Positions 45,840 through 54,459 of a stretch of DNA of 64,000 nucleotides are shown here, one piece after another (position 1 is the first letter of the stretch; each line of letters starts with the position of its first letter). The stretch is from a bacterium YEK0313 (GTDB taxonomy: Bacteria > Pseudomonadota > Alphaproteobacteria > Rhizobiales > Phreatobacteraceae). The stretch lies in the NCBI GenBank assembly GCA_000751295.2, contig CCMO02000001.1:5468029-5532028 (forward strand), read 5' to 3'. A model generated the notes under the pieces. That model ran no database searches, was not told the origin of the DNA, and saw only the letters and a program-made list of their open reading frames with translations. A program made the position numbers and the translations under genes.

Positions 45840-46233
45840 GGCCGGTAGATAAGCGCAAATCGTCGGCAGGGTCGAGACGGCGGGCGGCACAGGAGAACGG
45901 CGCGCGCGGACGGATCGCGCTGCAACCGGCCGCCGGCAGCCTGCCCGGAGCCCGCCAGCGCTTCGGTCGCCGCCCGCGCTGCGCAATCCAACATATTGGA
46001 AAAGCCATGGATTTCGCATCAGCTTCCGAATGCCGGGAGCTGTCGGCCCGCGCCGTGTCGTTCACAAAAAATTACAATCCGCCCGGCACCCGGATTCATC
46101 CGGGTTACAGAGCCTGCCTAACCTCGCGGGCTCAGAGGGCGGTGGCGGCGGCGCCGGAACGACGGCCAGCCGAAGCCGATGAGAAGGAGCCGTCGCGTGC
46201 GGCCTTGACGCCCTCGGTGAGGGAGAACACGCC
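45840..46233. promoter_or_regulatory. Divergent regulatory region between OmpR regulator and formamidase
   Basis: 394 bases without a gene. It is GC-rich up to about 46050. Then comes an AT-rich stretch with TTCACA and TTACAA whose starts are 11 bp apart (46061-46077), the spacing used by OmpR-type dimers. The perfect inverted repeat ACCCGGAT-TC-ATCCGGGT (46088-46105) follows, with another TTACA at 46105. Then come about 125 bases of leader to the formamidase start. Confidence 0.5.
46088..46105 (+). promoter_or_regulatory. Perfect 18-bp palindrome upstream of formamidase
   Basis: ACCCGGATTCATCCGGGT has 8-bp arms and a 2-base centre, and lies about 130 bp before the fmdA start and next to the TTACA repeats. 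It could be an operator for a dimeric regulator or a hairpin in the leader RNA. Confidence 0.5.
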
Positions 46234-47460
46234 ATGCCGAAGACCGCATTTTCCATCGACCTGAACAAGGCGCCCGAACAGCAGGCGATCAAGACCCACA
46301 ACCGCTGGCACCCCGACATCCCCATGGTCGAGACCTTCAAGCCCGGCGACGTCTTCCGGGTCGAGTGCTACGACTGGACCGGCGGCCAGATCGGCAACAA
46401 CGACAGCGCCAACGACATCCGCGACGTCGACCTGTCGCGCGTGCACTATCTCTCCGGGCCTTTCGGCGTCGAAGGCGCCGAGCCGGGTGACCTCATGGTG
46501 GTCGACATTCTCGACGTCGGCGCCCTGCCCGGTTCGGAATGGGGCTTCAACGGCCTGTTCGCCAAGGAGAACGGCGGCGGCTTCCTCACCGAGCACTATC
46601 CGGAGGCGCGCAAGTCCTGCTGGGACTTCAAGGGCATCTACACGACCTCCCGGCACATTCCGCGCGTGCGCTATCCCGGCCTGATCCATCCCGGCCTGAT
46701 CGGCTGCCTGCCGGACCACAAGCTGCTCGCCGAGGCCAACCGGCGCGAGGCCGAGCTGATCGCCACCGATCCGAACCGCGTGCCGCCGCTCGCCAATCCG
46801 CCCCATCCCGGCACGGCGCTGATGGGCCAGATGAGGGGCGAAGCGGCGAGCCGCGCCGCGGCGGAAGCCTGGCGCACCGTGCCGCCGCGCGAGCATGGCG
46901 GCAATTGCGACATCAAGAACCTGTCGCGCGGCTCGAAGGTCTATTTCCCCGTCTATGTGAAGGGCGGCGGCCTCTCGATGGGCGACATCCACTGGTCGCA
47001 GGGCGACGGCGAGATCACCTTCTGCGGCGCCATCGAGATGGCCGGCTGGATCGACATCAGCGTCGACCTGATCAAGGGCGGCATGGCCAAGTACGGCATC
47101 ACCAATCCGATCTTCAAGCCGAGCCCGATCGACCCGCATTTCGACGACTATCTGATCTTCGAGGGCATCTCGGTCGACGAACATACCGGCGAGCAGTATT
47201 ATCTCGACGCCCATGTCGCCTATCGCCGGGCCTGCCTCAACGCCATCGAATATCTGAAGAAGTTCGGCTATACCGGCGAGCAGGCCTACATGATCCTCGG
47301 CACGGCCCCGGTCGAAGGCCGGATCAGCGGCATCGTCGACATTCCCAATGTCTGTGCGACGCTCGCCATCCCCACCGCCATCTTCGACTTCGACATCAAC
47401 CCGAACGCGACGGGACCGACCATCCAGGTCAGCGGCGTCGACGTCGCGAAGACGAGCTGA
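46234..47460 (+). CDS. fmdA: Formamidase (FmdA/AmdA acetamidase-formamidase family)
   Basis: 408 aa. The whole sequence reads like FmdA: NRWHPDIPMVETFKPGDVF, CYDWTGGQIGNNDSANDI, GPFGVEGAEPGDLMVVDI, HPGLIGCLPDHKLLAEAN, PPREHGGNCDIKNLSRGSKV, GGLSMGDIHWSQGDGEI and GAIEMAGWIDI. It hydrolyses formamide (and usually some acetamide) to formate and ammonia in the cytoplasm. It is followed by a channel gene and an FmdB gene, the standard set. Expression is likely under the OmpR regulator encoded divergently. Confidence 0.95.
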   Translation: MPKTAFSIDLNKAPEQQAIKTHNRWHPDIPMVETFKPGDVFRVECYDWTGGQIGNNDSANDIRDVDLSRVHYLSGPFGVEGAEPGDLMVVDILDVGALPGSEWGFNGLFAKENGGGFLTEHYPEARKSCWDFKGIYTTSRHIPRVRYPGLIHPGLIGCLPDHKLLAEANRREAELIATDPNRVPPLANPPHPGTALMGQMRGEAASRAAAEAWRTVPPREHGGNCDIKNLSRGSKVYFPVYVKGGGLSMGDIHWSQGDGEITFCGAIEMAGWIDISVDLIKGGMAKYGITNPIFKPSPIDPHFDDYLIFEGISVDEHTGEQYYLDAHVAYRRACLNAIEYLKKFGYTGEQAYMILGTAPVEGRISGIVDIPNVCATLAIPTAIFDFDINPNATGPTIQVSGVDVAKTS

Positions 47461-47534
47461 CGGCCCGGCCGACACCAGGACAGCGGCCGGGAGCCCTCCT
47501 CCCGGCCAGGGGACACGTCTTCGGGAGGCTCGCC

Positions 47535-48047
47535 ATGCTGCTGGGCTTAAGTCTGCTCTATGTCGGCGCAGTGCTGTTCCTCAACGGCCTGTGGCTGCTC
47601 GGCAAGATCGACGACAAGGAGATCGTCGTCATCAATGTCGTCTCGGGATTCGTCACGCTTTCGGTCTCGCTCTACTCGGCCTTCGGGCCGGGGGCGAATG
47701 CCGCCTCGATCAAGGCGGCCGCGCTGACGCTCCTGTTCACCACCACCTATCTGTGGGTGGCCTACAACCGGCTGGTCAATGTCGACGGCCGCGGGCTCGG
47801 CTGGTTCAGCCTGTTCGTCGCCATCACGGTGGCGCCGGTCTCGGCTCTGACCTTCGGCTCGGCCCAGTCGGGCATCGACATCTGGCTCGGCTTCTCCTGG
47901 GCTATCTGGGCCGTGGTCTGGTTCATGTTCTTCCTGCTGCTCGTGCAGAAGCGGCCGATCCAGACGGTCACCGGCCTGGCGACGCTCGGCGCCGGCGTCG
48001 TGACCGGCTGGCTGCCCGGCTTCCTGCTGCTGGAAGGCAAGCTCTGA
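47535..48047 (+). CDS. AmiS/UreI family amide/urea channel
   Basis: 170 aa with six hydrophobic segments, starting MLLGLSLLYVGAVLFLNGLW. FVTLSVSLYSAFGPG, TYLWVAYNRLVN and SWAIWAVVWFMFFLL are the family signature regions. AmiS/UreI proteins form proton-gated or open channels for urea and short amides in the inner membrane. GGGAGG lies 6 bp before the ATG. Its place between formamidase and FmdB genes makes formamide or a similar amide the likely substrate. Confidence 0.92.
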   Translation: MLLGLSLLYVGAVLFLNGLWLLGKIDDKEIVVINVVSGFVTLSVSLYSAFGPGANAASIKAAALTLLFTTTYLWVAYNRLVNVDGRGLGWFSLFVAITVAPVSALTFGSAQSGIDIWLGFSWAIWAVVWFMFFLLLVQKRPIQTVTGLATLGAGVVTGWLPGFLLLEGKL

Positions 48048-48109
48048 CGTACCGCCGGCGCGGCGGGCGCATGACCCGCCCGCGCCGGCCATTCTTTCCG
48101 GAGAAGGAC

Positions 48110-48409
48110 ATGCCGCTCTACAGCTACAGCTGCGAGGCCTGCGGGCCCTTCGAATCCTGGTCGTCCATGTCGGAGGACGGCAATGCCTGCATCTGCCCCG
48201 ATTGCAGCGGCCTCAGCGAGCGCGAGGTCTCGGCGCCGCATCTCGGCCTGATGAACCCGACGCTGCGACGCGCCCTCGCCCGCTCGGAACGCAGCACCAG
48301 CGAGCCGAAGGTGGTCAAGCGCAGCCACCTTGCCGGCTGCGGCTGCTCGCTGTGCAAGGTCGGCAAGAAGGCGCCGTCCGTGCGCCGGCGCTGGATGATC
48401 GGCCACTGA
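48110..48409 (+). CDS. fmdB: FmdB-type zinc-ribbon protein
   Basis: 99 aa. The N-terminus MPLYSYSCEACGPFESW with CICPDCSG gives the four-cysteine zinc ribbon of the FmdB family. A second Cys cluster near the end (GCGCSLCKVG) is an extension not always present. FmdB was first described as a regulator linked to formamidase expression; its molecular role is unclear. GGAGAAGG precedes the start. It is the last gene of the formamide set and is 13 bp from the convergent Rieske gene. Confidence 0.9.
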   Translation: MPLYSYSCEACGPFESWSSMSEDGNACICPDCSGLSEREVSAPHLGLMNPTLRRALARSERSTSEPKVVKRSHLAGCGCSLCKVGKKAPSVRRRWMIGH

Positions 48410-48422
48410 GCCGCAAAGCCCG

Positions 48423-48791
48423 TCAGCCGCCGATGCGGATCTCGCCGCCGGCCTCGGTCACCGGCACCGGGTCGAGGCCGCCGGCGGCGTCGCCCGACAG
48501 GCATCCCCCGCTCGCCGCGTCGAACATGGCGCCATGCGCCGAGCAGAGCAGGCGCGTGCCGTCGGCCGACAATACGTTCGCCGAGCGATAGTCGAGCGGC
48601 AGATATTGGTGCGGGCAGGCATTGACATAGGCCTTGAGCCCGTCTCCGGTCCGCACCAGGAGCAGCGGGAAGGCACCGGCTTCCGAGGTCACCGACAGGC
48701 AGCGCGCCGCGCCTTGCGCCACCGCCTCGGACGGACAGACCAGCGCCCCGTCCGGCGGGGCGCTCGCATAGGCGCGCCAGGCATCGCTCAT
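48423..48791 (-). CDS. Rieske [2Fe-2S] domain protein
   Basis: 122 aa, only a Rieske domain. Ligands are Cys-Pro-His in AYVNACPHQYLPLDY and Cys-Ser-Ala-His in LLCSAHGAMFDAASGGCLSG. It could be a Rieske ferredoxin for an oxygenase or a small electron carrier. It starts 40 bp after the 4-hydroxyphenylpyruvate dioxygenase stop and has a poor ribosome-binding site. It is far from the ring-hydroxylating dioxygenase at 8-10 kb, which lacks its own ferredoxin, so a functional pairing cannot be excluded but is not indicated by position. Confidence 0.87.
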   Translation of the reverse strand: MSDAWRAYASAPPDGALVCPSEAVAQGAARCLSVTSEAGAFPLLLVRTGDGLKAYVNACPHQYLPLDYRSANVLSADGTRLLCSAHGAMFDAASGGCLSGDAAGGLDPVPVTEAGGEIRIGG

Positions 48792-48831
48792 CTTGGCCGC
48801 CCGGCCATCGTCGTCGGGACCGCGATCATGC

Positions 48832-49950
48832 TCACTCGGCCGCGGCCGGCTTGAGCACGCCGCGCTGGATCTGATCCTCCTCGATCGACTCGAACAGGGC
48901 CTTGAAATTGCCCTCGCCGAAGCCATCGTCGCCCTTGCGCTGGATGAACTCGAAGAAGATCGGCCCGATCACCGTCTTGGAGAAGATCTGCAGCAGGATG
49001 CGGGTCTGGCCGCCGCCCACCACGCCTTCGCCGTCGATCAGGATGCCGCGCTGCTTCATGCGGTCGAGCGGTTCCTGGTGGCCTTTCACCCGGGCCTTCG
49101 ACTTCTCGTAGTAGATGTCGGGCGGGCCCGGCATGAACGCGAGGCCTGCCGCCGCGATCGCATCGGTGCCGGCATAGATGTCGTTGGTGGCGACCGCGAT
49201 ATGCTGGATGCCCTCGCCCTTGTATTCGCGCAGATATTCCTCGATCTGGCTGTGCTCGTCGGCGCTTTCGTTGATCGGGATGCGGATCTTGCCGTCGGGC
49301 GAGGTCAGCGCCCGGCTGGTCAGGCCGGTCATCTTGCCGGAAATGTCGAAATAGCGGATCTCGCGGAAATTGAACGTGTCCCGGTAGAACCGGTACCAGG
49401 TGTCCATATTGCCGCGCACGACATTGTGGGTGAGATGGTCGAGGTAGAAGAAGCCGAAACCTTTCGGCTTCGGATTCACTTCGCCGAGCCAGTCGAACTC
49501 ACGCGAATAGGCCGAGCCCGTCTCGCCATAGGTGTCGACGAAATAGAGCAGCGAGCCGCCGATGCCGATCACTGCCGGCACGTCGAGCGACTTGCCTTCG
49601 CCGGTATATTCGGTGGCGCCGAGGTCGAGCGCGCGCTGCAGCGCCTTCTGCGCGTCGACGACGCGCCAGGCCATGGCCGGCGCACAGGGCCCGTGCTCGG
49701 CAACGAAGGCCGAGGCGTGGCTGTTCGGCTCGCGGTTCAGCAGATAGTTGATGTCGCCCTGGCGGTAGAGCGTGATGTCCTTGGTCCGGTGCCGGGCGAC
49801 CGGCGCGAATCCCATCTGGCGGAACAGCCGGTCGAGCTTTTCCGGCTCCGGATGGGCGAATTCGACGAATTCGAAACCGTCGGTGCCGGCCGGATTGCTG
49901 TCGCTGATGGTGGCCTTGGGCGCGTCATGTGGAAAGGGACCCATTGCCAT
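48832..49950 (-). CDS. hppD: 4-hydroxyphenylpyruvate dioxygenase
   Basis: 372 aa. Two vicinal-oxygen-chelate halves. The iron ligands lie in FYLDHLTHNV (His), GEGIQHIAVATNDI (His) and GPIFFEFIQRKGDDGFGEGNF (Glu). The last block, with RILLQIFSKTVIGPIFFE cut off before it, is diagnostic of HPPD. It converts 4-hydroxyphenylpyruvate to homogentisate in tyrosine degradation. The start at 49950 has GGGAGG; the open frame further upstream is not conserved. Homogentisate dioxygenase is not in the window. Confidence 0.95.
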   Translation of the reverse strand: MAMGPFPHDAPKATISDSNPAGTDGFEFVEFAHPEPEKLDRLFRQMGFAPVARHRTKDITLYRQGDINYLLNREPNSHASAFVAEHGPCAPAMAWRVVDAQKALQRALDLGATEYTGEGKSLDVPAVIGIGGSLLYFVDTYGETGSAYSREFDWLGEVNPKPKGFGFFYLDHLTHNVVRGNMDTWYRFYRDTFNFREIRYFDISGKMTGLTSRALTSPDGKIRIPINESADEHSQIEEYLREYKGEGIQHIAVATNDIYAGTDAIAAAGLAFMPGPPDIYYEKSKARVKGHQEPLDRMKQRGILIDGEGVVGGGQTRILLQIFSKTVIGPIFFEFIQRKGDDGFGEGNFKALFESIEEDQIQRGVLKPAAAE

Positions 49951-50164
49951 GTCCTCCCGCATCCTGATGGTCGATGCTGGAAGACTACGCCCACGCCGGT
50001 GCGAAAGGGCTGCAAAGCGCCGTCGCCACGCCAGGGGCCTGCACGTTCCATGCGCGTTGGGGCGTCGTGATACACGAAATCGGCGCCGTCCTTTTTGACC
50101 GCGCCGATCCCTGCTCATCCCGGCCGCTCTCCGTGCGTGCCCGGATCGTGTCGTTCCGGCGCCG

Positions 50165-51430
50165 TCAGGCCGCGTTGGCGCGCTGGGTCGCGAGCGCCCC
50201 GATCGCATCGGCGGTGGCCGCCGACAGCGTCCAGCCGAGATGGCCGTGGCCGGTATTGTAGAAGACCCGCGGGTTCCGCCCGCGCATCACCCGCGGCATC
50301 ATGTCGGGCATCATCGGCCGGAGGCCGGCCCAGGGCACGACCTGGCGCGTGCTCATGCCGGGGAAATGGGCGCGGCACCAGGCGATCAGGGGGCCGATGC
50401 GCTCGGCCCGGATGTCCTTGTTGACGCCGTTGAACTCGGCCGTGCCGGCCACACGGAACCGGTCCGCGCCGAGCCGGCTGGTGACGATCTTGGCGCGGTC
50501 GTCGAGCAGGCTCGTCCAGGGCGCGGCCTCCCGGTCGGCCGCGTCGATCAGATTGACGGTGATCGAATAGCCCTTGACCGGATAGACGTTGACCCGGTCG
50601 CCGGCCTGGCGGCCGATGCTGCGCGACATGACGCCGCCGCACACCACCACCTGGTCGAAGCTCTCGATCCGCTCGGGCTCGGCGGCGCCGTCGAGCGTCG
50701 GCTCGACCGAGCGGCTGGAGATCCGCACGGCGAGATCGGTCGGCACCACGCCGGTCACCTCGGTGGCGAGCCGCATCGCGACACCCAGCCTTTCGCAGGC
50801 CCTGGCGAGGCCATTGGTGAATTTGTGGATGTCGCCGGTGAAGTCCGACGGCGTGTAGAAGCCGCCGTAGAACGTGCCCCTCAGGGCCGGCTCGATGGCG
50901 CGGATCTCCTCCGGCGTCACCGCGCGCCGCTCCAGGCCGCCGCGGGCGAGCAGCTTCGACACCCGCGCCGCGGCCTCGAAATCGCTCCTGGTATGATAGA
51001 AATGCAGGATGCCCCGGGTCTCGCAGTCGAAATCGATGCCCTCGTCCCGGGCAATGCGGGTGAGATGGGCCCGCGCCTCGACCGCGAGCCGGGCCGTGGT
51101 CACGGTGTTTTCTTCATATTTCGGGATCGCCGCGATGAACTCGGCCATCCACGACAGCTTGTGCCAGGACGGCGTCGGGTTCACCAGCAGCGGCGCGCCG
51201 GGCGTGAACATCCATTTCACGCCCTTCAGCACGGTCGCCCAGCTGTTCCAGACCTCGGCATTGGACGCGGAAAGCTGGCCGCCATTGGCGAACGAGGTCT
51301 CCATCGCCGCATAGGGATGGCGGTCGAAGACCGTGACCCGGCAGCCGCGCTTGGCAAGATTGTAGGCCGTGGTGATGCCGGTAATGCCGGCGCCGATCAC
51401 GGCGACATGGGAGGGTTTGGTCGAGATCAT
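50165..51430 (-). CDS. dadA: D-amino-acid dehydrogenase (DadA-like), under a glycine riboswitch
   Basis: 421 aa FAD enzyme. VAVIGAGITGITTAYNLAKRG, VFDRHPYAAMETSFANGGQLS and the C-terminal FYNTGHGHLGWTLSAATADAIG are the DadA pattern. It deaminates D-amino acids to 2-oxoacids and passes electrons to the respiratory chain; related enzymes also oxidise glycine or sarcosine. The start at 51430 has AAGGAG. The tandem glycine riboswitch upstream implies that glycine controls expression, so a glycine-oxidising role is worth considering. Confidence 0.9.
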   Translation of the reverse strand: MISTKPSHVAVIGAGITGITTAYNLAKRGCRVTVFDRHPYAAMETSFANGGQLSASNAEVWNSWATVLKGVKWMFTPGAPLLVNPTPSWHKLSWMAEFIAAIPKYEENTVTTARLAVEARAHLTRIARDEGIDFDCETRGILHFYHTRSDFEAAARVSKLLARGGLERRAVTPEEIRAIEPALRGTFYGGFYTPSDFTGDIHKFTNGLARACERLGVAMRLATEVTGVVPTDLAVRISSRSVEPTLDGAAEPERIESFDQVVVCGGVMSRSIGRQAGDRVNVYPVKGYSITVNLIDAADREAAPWTSLLDDRAKIVTSRLGADRFRVAGTAEFNGVNKDIRAERIGPLIAWCRAHFPGMSTRQVVPWAGLRPMMPDMMPRVMRGRNPRVFYNTGHGHLGWTLSAATADAIGALATQRANAA

Positions 51431-51441
51431 AGGCGCTCCTT

Positions 51442-51456
51442 CCCGCATCTTGCGGG
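51442..51456 (-). promoter_or_regulatory. Hairpin next to the dadA ribosome-binding site (possible expression platform)
   Basis: CCCGCA-AGA-TGCGGG is a 6-bp stem immediately before AAGGAG, between the second glycine aptamer and the start codon. It could compete with the riboswitch fold to open or close translation. There is no T-run for termination. Confidence 0.45.
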
Positions 51457-51466
51457 TTCGAACGCC

Positions 51467-51652
51467 CCCTCTGTCATTGGCCTGAGAGCTTCACCGGCGC
51501 TCATGCATTGAGCAGCGACTTACACCATCGGCGGGAGCATGCGGCTCCACTTTTCAGAGTCTGACTTCGGACACGGTCTTTTTGCCTGAGAGTTTCCGGG
51601 GCGGTTGCTCCGTCGGCGCCGTCCCGCCGAGGCGGGTCGATCTCTTCCGTGT
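51467..51652 (-). ncRNA. Tandem glycine riboswitch
   Basis: Two aptamers on the minus strand. Aptamer 1 (about 51652-51571) starts ACGGAAGAGA and contains GGCGCCGACGGAGCAACCGC, then GGAAACTCTCAGGCAAAAAG, the classical glycine core. Aptamer 2 (about 51557-51467) has CGCCGATGGTGTAAGTCG, a stem, then GGTGAAGCTCTCAGGCCAAT and GACAGAGG. The short linker fits cooperative tandem types. Glycine binding is expected to raise expression of the downstream amino-acid dehydrogenase gene. Confidence 0.92.
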
Positions 51653-51662
51653 TGGCGACAAG

Positions 51663-51691
51663 CAATGCCGTCGTCGCGGCATGGCTGTCAA
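51663..51691 (-). promoter_or_regulatory. Candidate sigma-70 promoter for the riboswitch-dadA transcript
   Basis: The minus strand has TTGACA (51691-51686), then 17 bp, then GCATTG (51668-51663). The -35 is perfect and the -10 weak. Transcription would start near 51655, just before aptamer 1. Confidence 0.5.
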
Positions 51692-51955
51692 GAGCGTCCC
51701 GGCGCGGTTCCGCGCGACATGCCTAACAGTCGTCTGGCCGATGGACCGCGGCGTCATATTCTGCCAGATGGGACCGGGGCACCGGCGGCATCCGGCGCGG
51801 GCGCCCGGATTTTTTGCGCTCGCCGCGTTGCGGGTTCGGCCGTCAGGCACATGCCGCGACCGAAGGCATCGGACGCTGCGAGCATCATTGAAGCCCGCTC
51901 TTTTCATCCGATCCGCGGCATCACGTCAGCCATCGCCAACTCGAAAGTCTCCCGC

Positions 51956-53005
51956 ATGTCCGCCCTGGCCACCGATCCCGACCTCGTCTTCCCCGTGCCG
52001 ACGCCCCCCGAGCCGGGTGCGGTGCTGGAGATCGCGCCGGGCATCCTCTGGACGCGGCTGCCGCTGCCCTTCCGGCTCAATCACGTGAACATCTATCTGA
52101 TCGAGGACGGCGACGGCTGGGCCGTGCTCGATACCGGCATTGACGACCAGGTGACCCGCGACGCCTGGGAGGCGCTGGTCGCCGGGCCGCTCAAGGGCCG
52201 GCGCCTGACGCGGCTGATCGTCACCCATTTCCACCCCGACCATATCGGGCTCGCCGGCTGGCTCGCCCGGCGCTTCGACATGCCGCTCCTGACCAGCCAG
52301 ACCTCCTATCTGAGCTGCCTGAACATTTCGCTGAAACCCAATGCGCTCGACGCCAAGCTTTACCGCGACTTCTATCTCAGCCACGGTCTCGGCCAGGAGC
52401 TGACCGAGCTGGTCGCGACCCAGGGCAGCGAATATCTGCACATGGTCTCCGACCTGCCCGGCACCTTCCTGCGCCTCGTCGCGGGCGACCAGCTGAAGAT
52501 CGGCGGGCGGGTCTTCGCGGTCCGGTCCGGCGACGGCCACGCCGCCGAGCAGATCATGCTGCATTCGGCCGAGGACAAGGTGCTGTTCGTCGCCGACCAG
52601 GTGCTGGCGAAGATCACGCCCAATGTCAGCGTCTGGGCGGTCGATCCGCATGGCGATCCGCTCGGCCTGTTCCTGCGCAGCCTGCGGCTGCTGAAGGCCG
52701 AGATCCCGCCGGATACCCTGGTTCTGCCCGGCCATCAGTTGCCCTTCATCGGGCTCGACCTGCGCAGCCAGCAGCTCATCGCCCACCATGAATCGCGTTG
52801 CGCGGCGCTAATCGACGCCTGCCGCGACAAGCCGCGCTCGGCCGCCGAGCTCATCCCCTTCATGTTCACGCGCAAGCTCGACGCCCACCAGACGAGCTTC
52901 GCCTTCAGCGAAGTGCTGTCCCACGTCAACTACACGCTGAACCAGGGCGAACTGGTGCGCGCCGGCCTCATCCGCGGCGTCGAATATTTCGCCGCGCCGC
53001 GCTGA
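51956..53005 (+). CDS. MBL-fold metallo-hydrolase
   Basis: 349 aa. The zinc motif THFHPDHIG (HxHxDH), later His in GDGHAAEQIMLHS, Asp in VLFVADQVL and His in LPGHQLPF make a full binuclear metal site. A C-terminal winged-helix-like domain follows (HQTSFAFSEVLSHVNYTLNQG). This two-domain form is shared with LACTB2-like and other thioesterase or hydrolase members. The start at 51956 is chosen because the LEIAPGILWTRLPLPF block follows at the usual distance. It is divergent from the riboswitch-dadA unit. The substrate is unknown. Confidence 0.88.
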   Translation: MSALATDPDLVFPVPTPPEPGAVLEIAPGILWTRLPLPFRLNHVNIYLIEDGDGWAVLDTGIDDQVTRDAWEALVAGPLKGRRLTRLIVTHFHPDHIGLAGWLARRFDMPLLTSQTSYLSCLNISLKPNALDAKLYRDFYLSHGLGQELTELVATQGSEYLHMVSDLPGTFLRLVAGDQLKIGGRVFAVRSGDGHAAEQIMLHSAEDKVLFVADQVLAKITPNVSVWAVDPHGDPLGLFLRSLRLLKAEIPPDTLVLPGHQLPFIGLDLRSQQLIAHHESRCAALIDACRDKPRSAAELIPFMFTRKLDAHQTSFAFSEVLSHVNYTLNQGELVRAGLIRGVEYFAAPR

Positions 53006-53224
53006 ACCGGGCCGCGACCGGCGGCGCTCGCGACGGCCTCTGCGTCGGTCCCGCAAAGCGCTGGCCTCGCTCGGCAATTTGCGGGAGCTGCGGCGGCGCG
53101 GGGCGTCGGCGCCCGCGAACGCCGGCGGGCGGCATGGCAGCCGTGCAAATCGGCGCCTTCCGCCGCGGCTTCGGAACGCCTTGGTCTGTCGGACCATGAG
53201 GCTTTCGCAGATGTTGGGCCGGCC

Positions 53225-54442
53225 ATGACGGCATCGTCGGACACCATGCCAGCGGCGCGCCGGGGCGAGGCGGCGCTGCTGACGCGCGTCTCGATGGCCC
53301 ATCTGGTCAGCCACTTCCACATCATGACGCTGCCGGCGCTGATCCCGCTCCTGCCGGCCTATCTCGGCGTTGGCTTCGTCGAGGTCGGCGTCGCGCTCGC
53401 CGTCTTCAACATCGTCTCGCTCTTCGTGCAGACGCCGATTGGCTTCCTGGTCGACCGGCTCGGGCCGCGCCGCCTGCTGGTCGCGGCGCTGGTGCTCGGC
53501 GGCCTCAGCTTCCTCTCGGTCGCCGCGACCGGCAGCTATCCGCTGCTGCTCGTCGCCATGGCCGCCGCAGGGCTCGCCAACGGCGTCTATCACCCCGCCG
53601 ACTATGCGCTGCTCTCCGCCGGCATCGACGGCGCGCGCATGGGCCGCGCCTTTTCCGTCCATACCTTCGCGGGTTTCCTCGGCACCGCCATCGCCCCGGC
53701 CGTGCTGCTCGGCATTGCCGCGGTTTCGAATGTCGCAGCCGCCTTCGCCGCCTCCGGCCTCATCGGCCTTGCCGTCGCGGTCCTGCTCCTGACCGGCCGG
53801 TCGATGCAGCCGGCGCCGGCCCGGCCCGCACCGGCCAAGGCCGGCGACAGGGCGGGCGGCGGAACCAGCCTGTTCACGCCGGCCGTCCTGTCGCTCACCG
53901 CGCTCTTCGTGCTGCTCAATCTCAGCATGGGCGGCGTCCAGAACTTTTCGGTCGCCGCCTTCGTCGCCGGCTACGGCCTCGAACTGGCGCTCGCCAATAC
54001 GGCGCTGACCGCCTTCCTGTTCGCGAGCGCGCTCGGCGTGCTGGCCGGCGGCACGCTGGCCGACCGCACCAGCCGGCACGGCCAGCTCGCGGCGATCGCC
54101 TTCCTGGCGACCGCCGCGCTGGTAGCCCTGGTGGCCCTCGTCCGCCTGCCGCCGGTGCTGCTCGTCGCCGTCATGGGCCTTGCCGGCTTCCTCGCCGGCG
54201 TCATCACGCCCTCGCGCGACATGATGGTGCGCGCCGCCGCCCCGCCCGGCGCCGAAGGCCGCGTGTTCGGCATCGTCTCCACCGGCTTCAATGTCGGCGG
54301 CGTGGCCGGGCCACTGCTCTACGCCGGCCTGCTCGACCACGGCTATCCGCGGGCGGTGTTCGCCACCGCCGTCGTCTTCATGCTGCTGACCGTGGCCCTC
54401 GCCTGGGTCCAGGAACGCGGCGGCTGGCCGGCCGGACGCTGA
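53225..54442 (+). CDS. MFS transporter (fosmidomycin-resistance-like)
   Basis: 405 aa with about 12 membrane segments. MAHLVSHFHIMTLPALIPLLP at the first span is the mark of the Fsr-like subgroup. FLVDRLGPRRLLV is the loop motif A, and ASFL-like motifs are seen around PSRDMMVRAAAPPGAEGRVFG. By family it exports a small compound. No strong ribosome-binding site is visible. The 219 bases before it contain nothing I recognise. It ends 17 bp from the convergent DUF815 gene. Confidence 0.87.
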   Translation: MTASSDTMPAARRGEAALLTRVSMAHLVSHFHIMTLPALIPLLPAYLGVGFVEVGVALAVFNIVSLFVQTPIGFLVDRLGPRRLLVAALVLGGLSFLSVAATGSYPLLLVAMAAAGLANGVYHPADYALLSAGIDGARMGRAFSVHTFAGFLGTAIAPAVLLGIAAVSNVAAAFAASGLIGLAVAVLLLTGRSMQPAPARPAPAKAGDRAGGGTSLFTPAVLSLTALFVLLNLSMGGVQNFSVAAFVAGYGLELALANTALTAFLFASALGVLAGGTLADRTSRHGQLAAIAFLATAALVALVALVRLPPVLLVAVMGLAGFLAGVITPSRDMMVRAAAPPGAEGRVFGIVSTGFNVGGVAGPLLYAGLLDHGYPRAVFATAVVFMLLTVALAWVQERGGWPAGR

Positions 54443-54459
54443 CCGGCCGGCCTGCGCGC

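Noticed and set aside
51481..51600. Direct repeat of GCCTGAGAG as a transposon or regulatory repeat
   Set aside because: The two copies are the conserved CTCTCAGGC cores of the two glycine aptamers on the minus strand.
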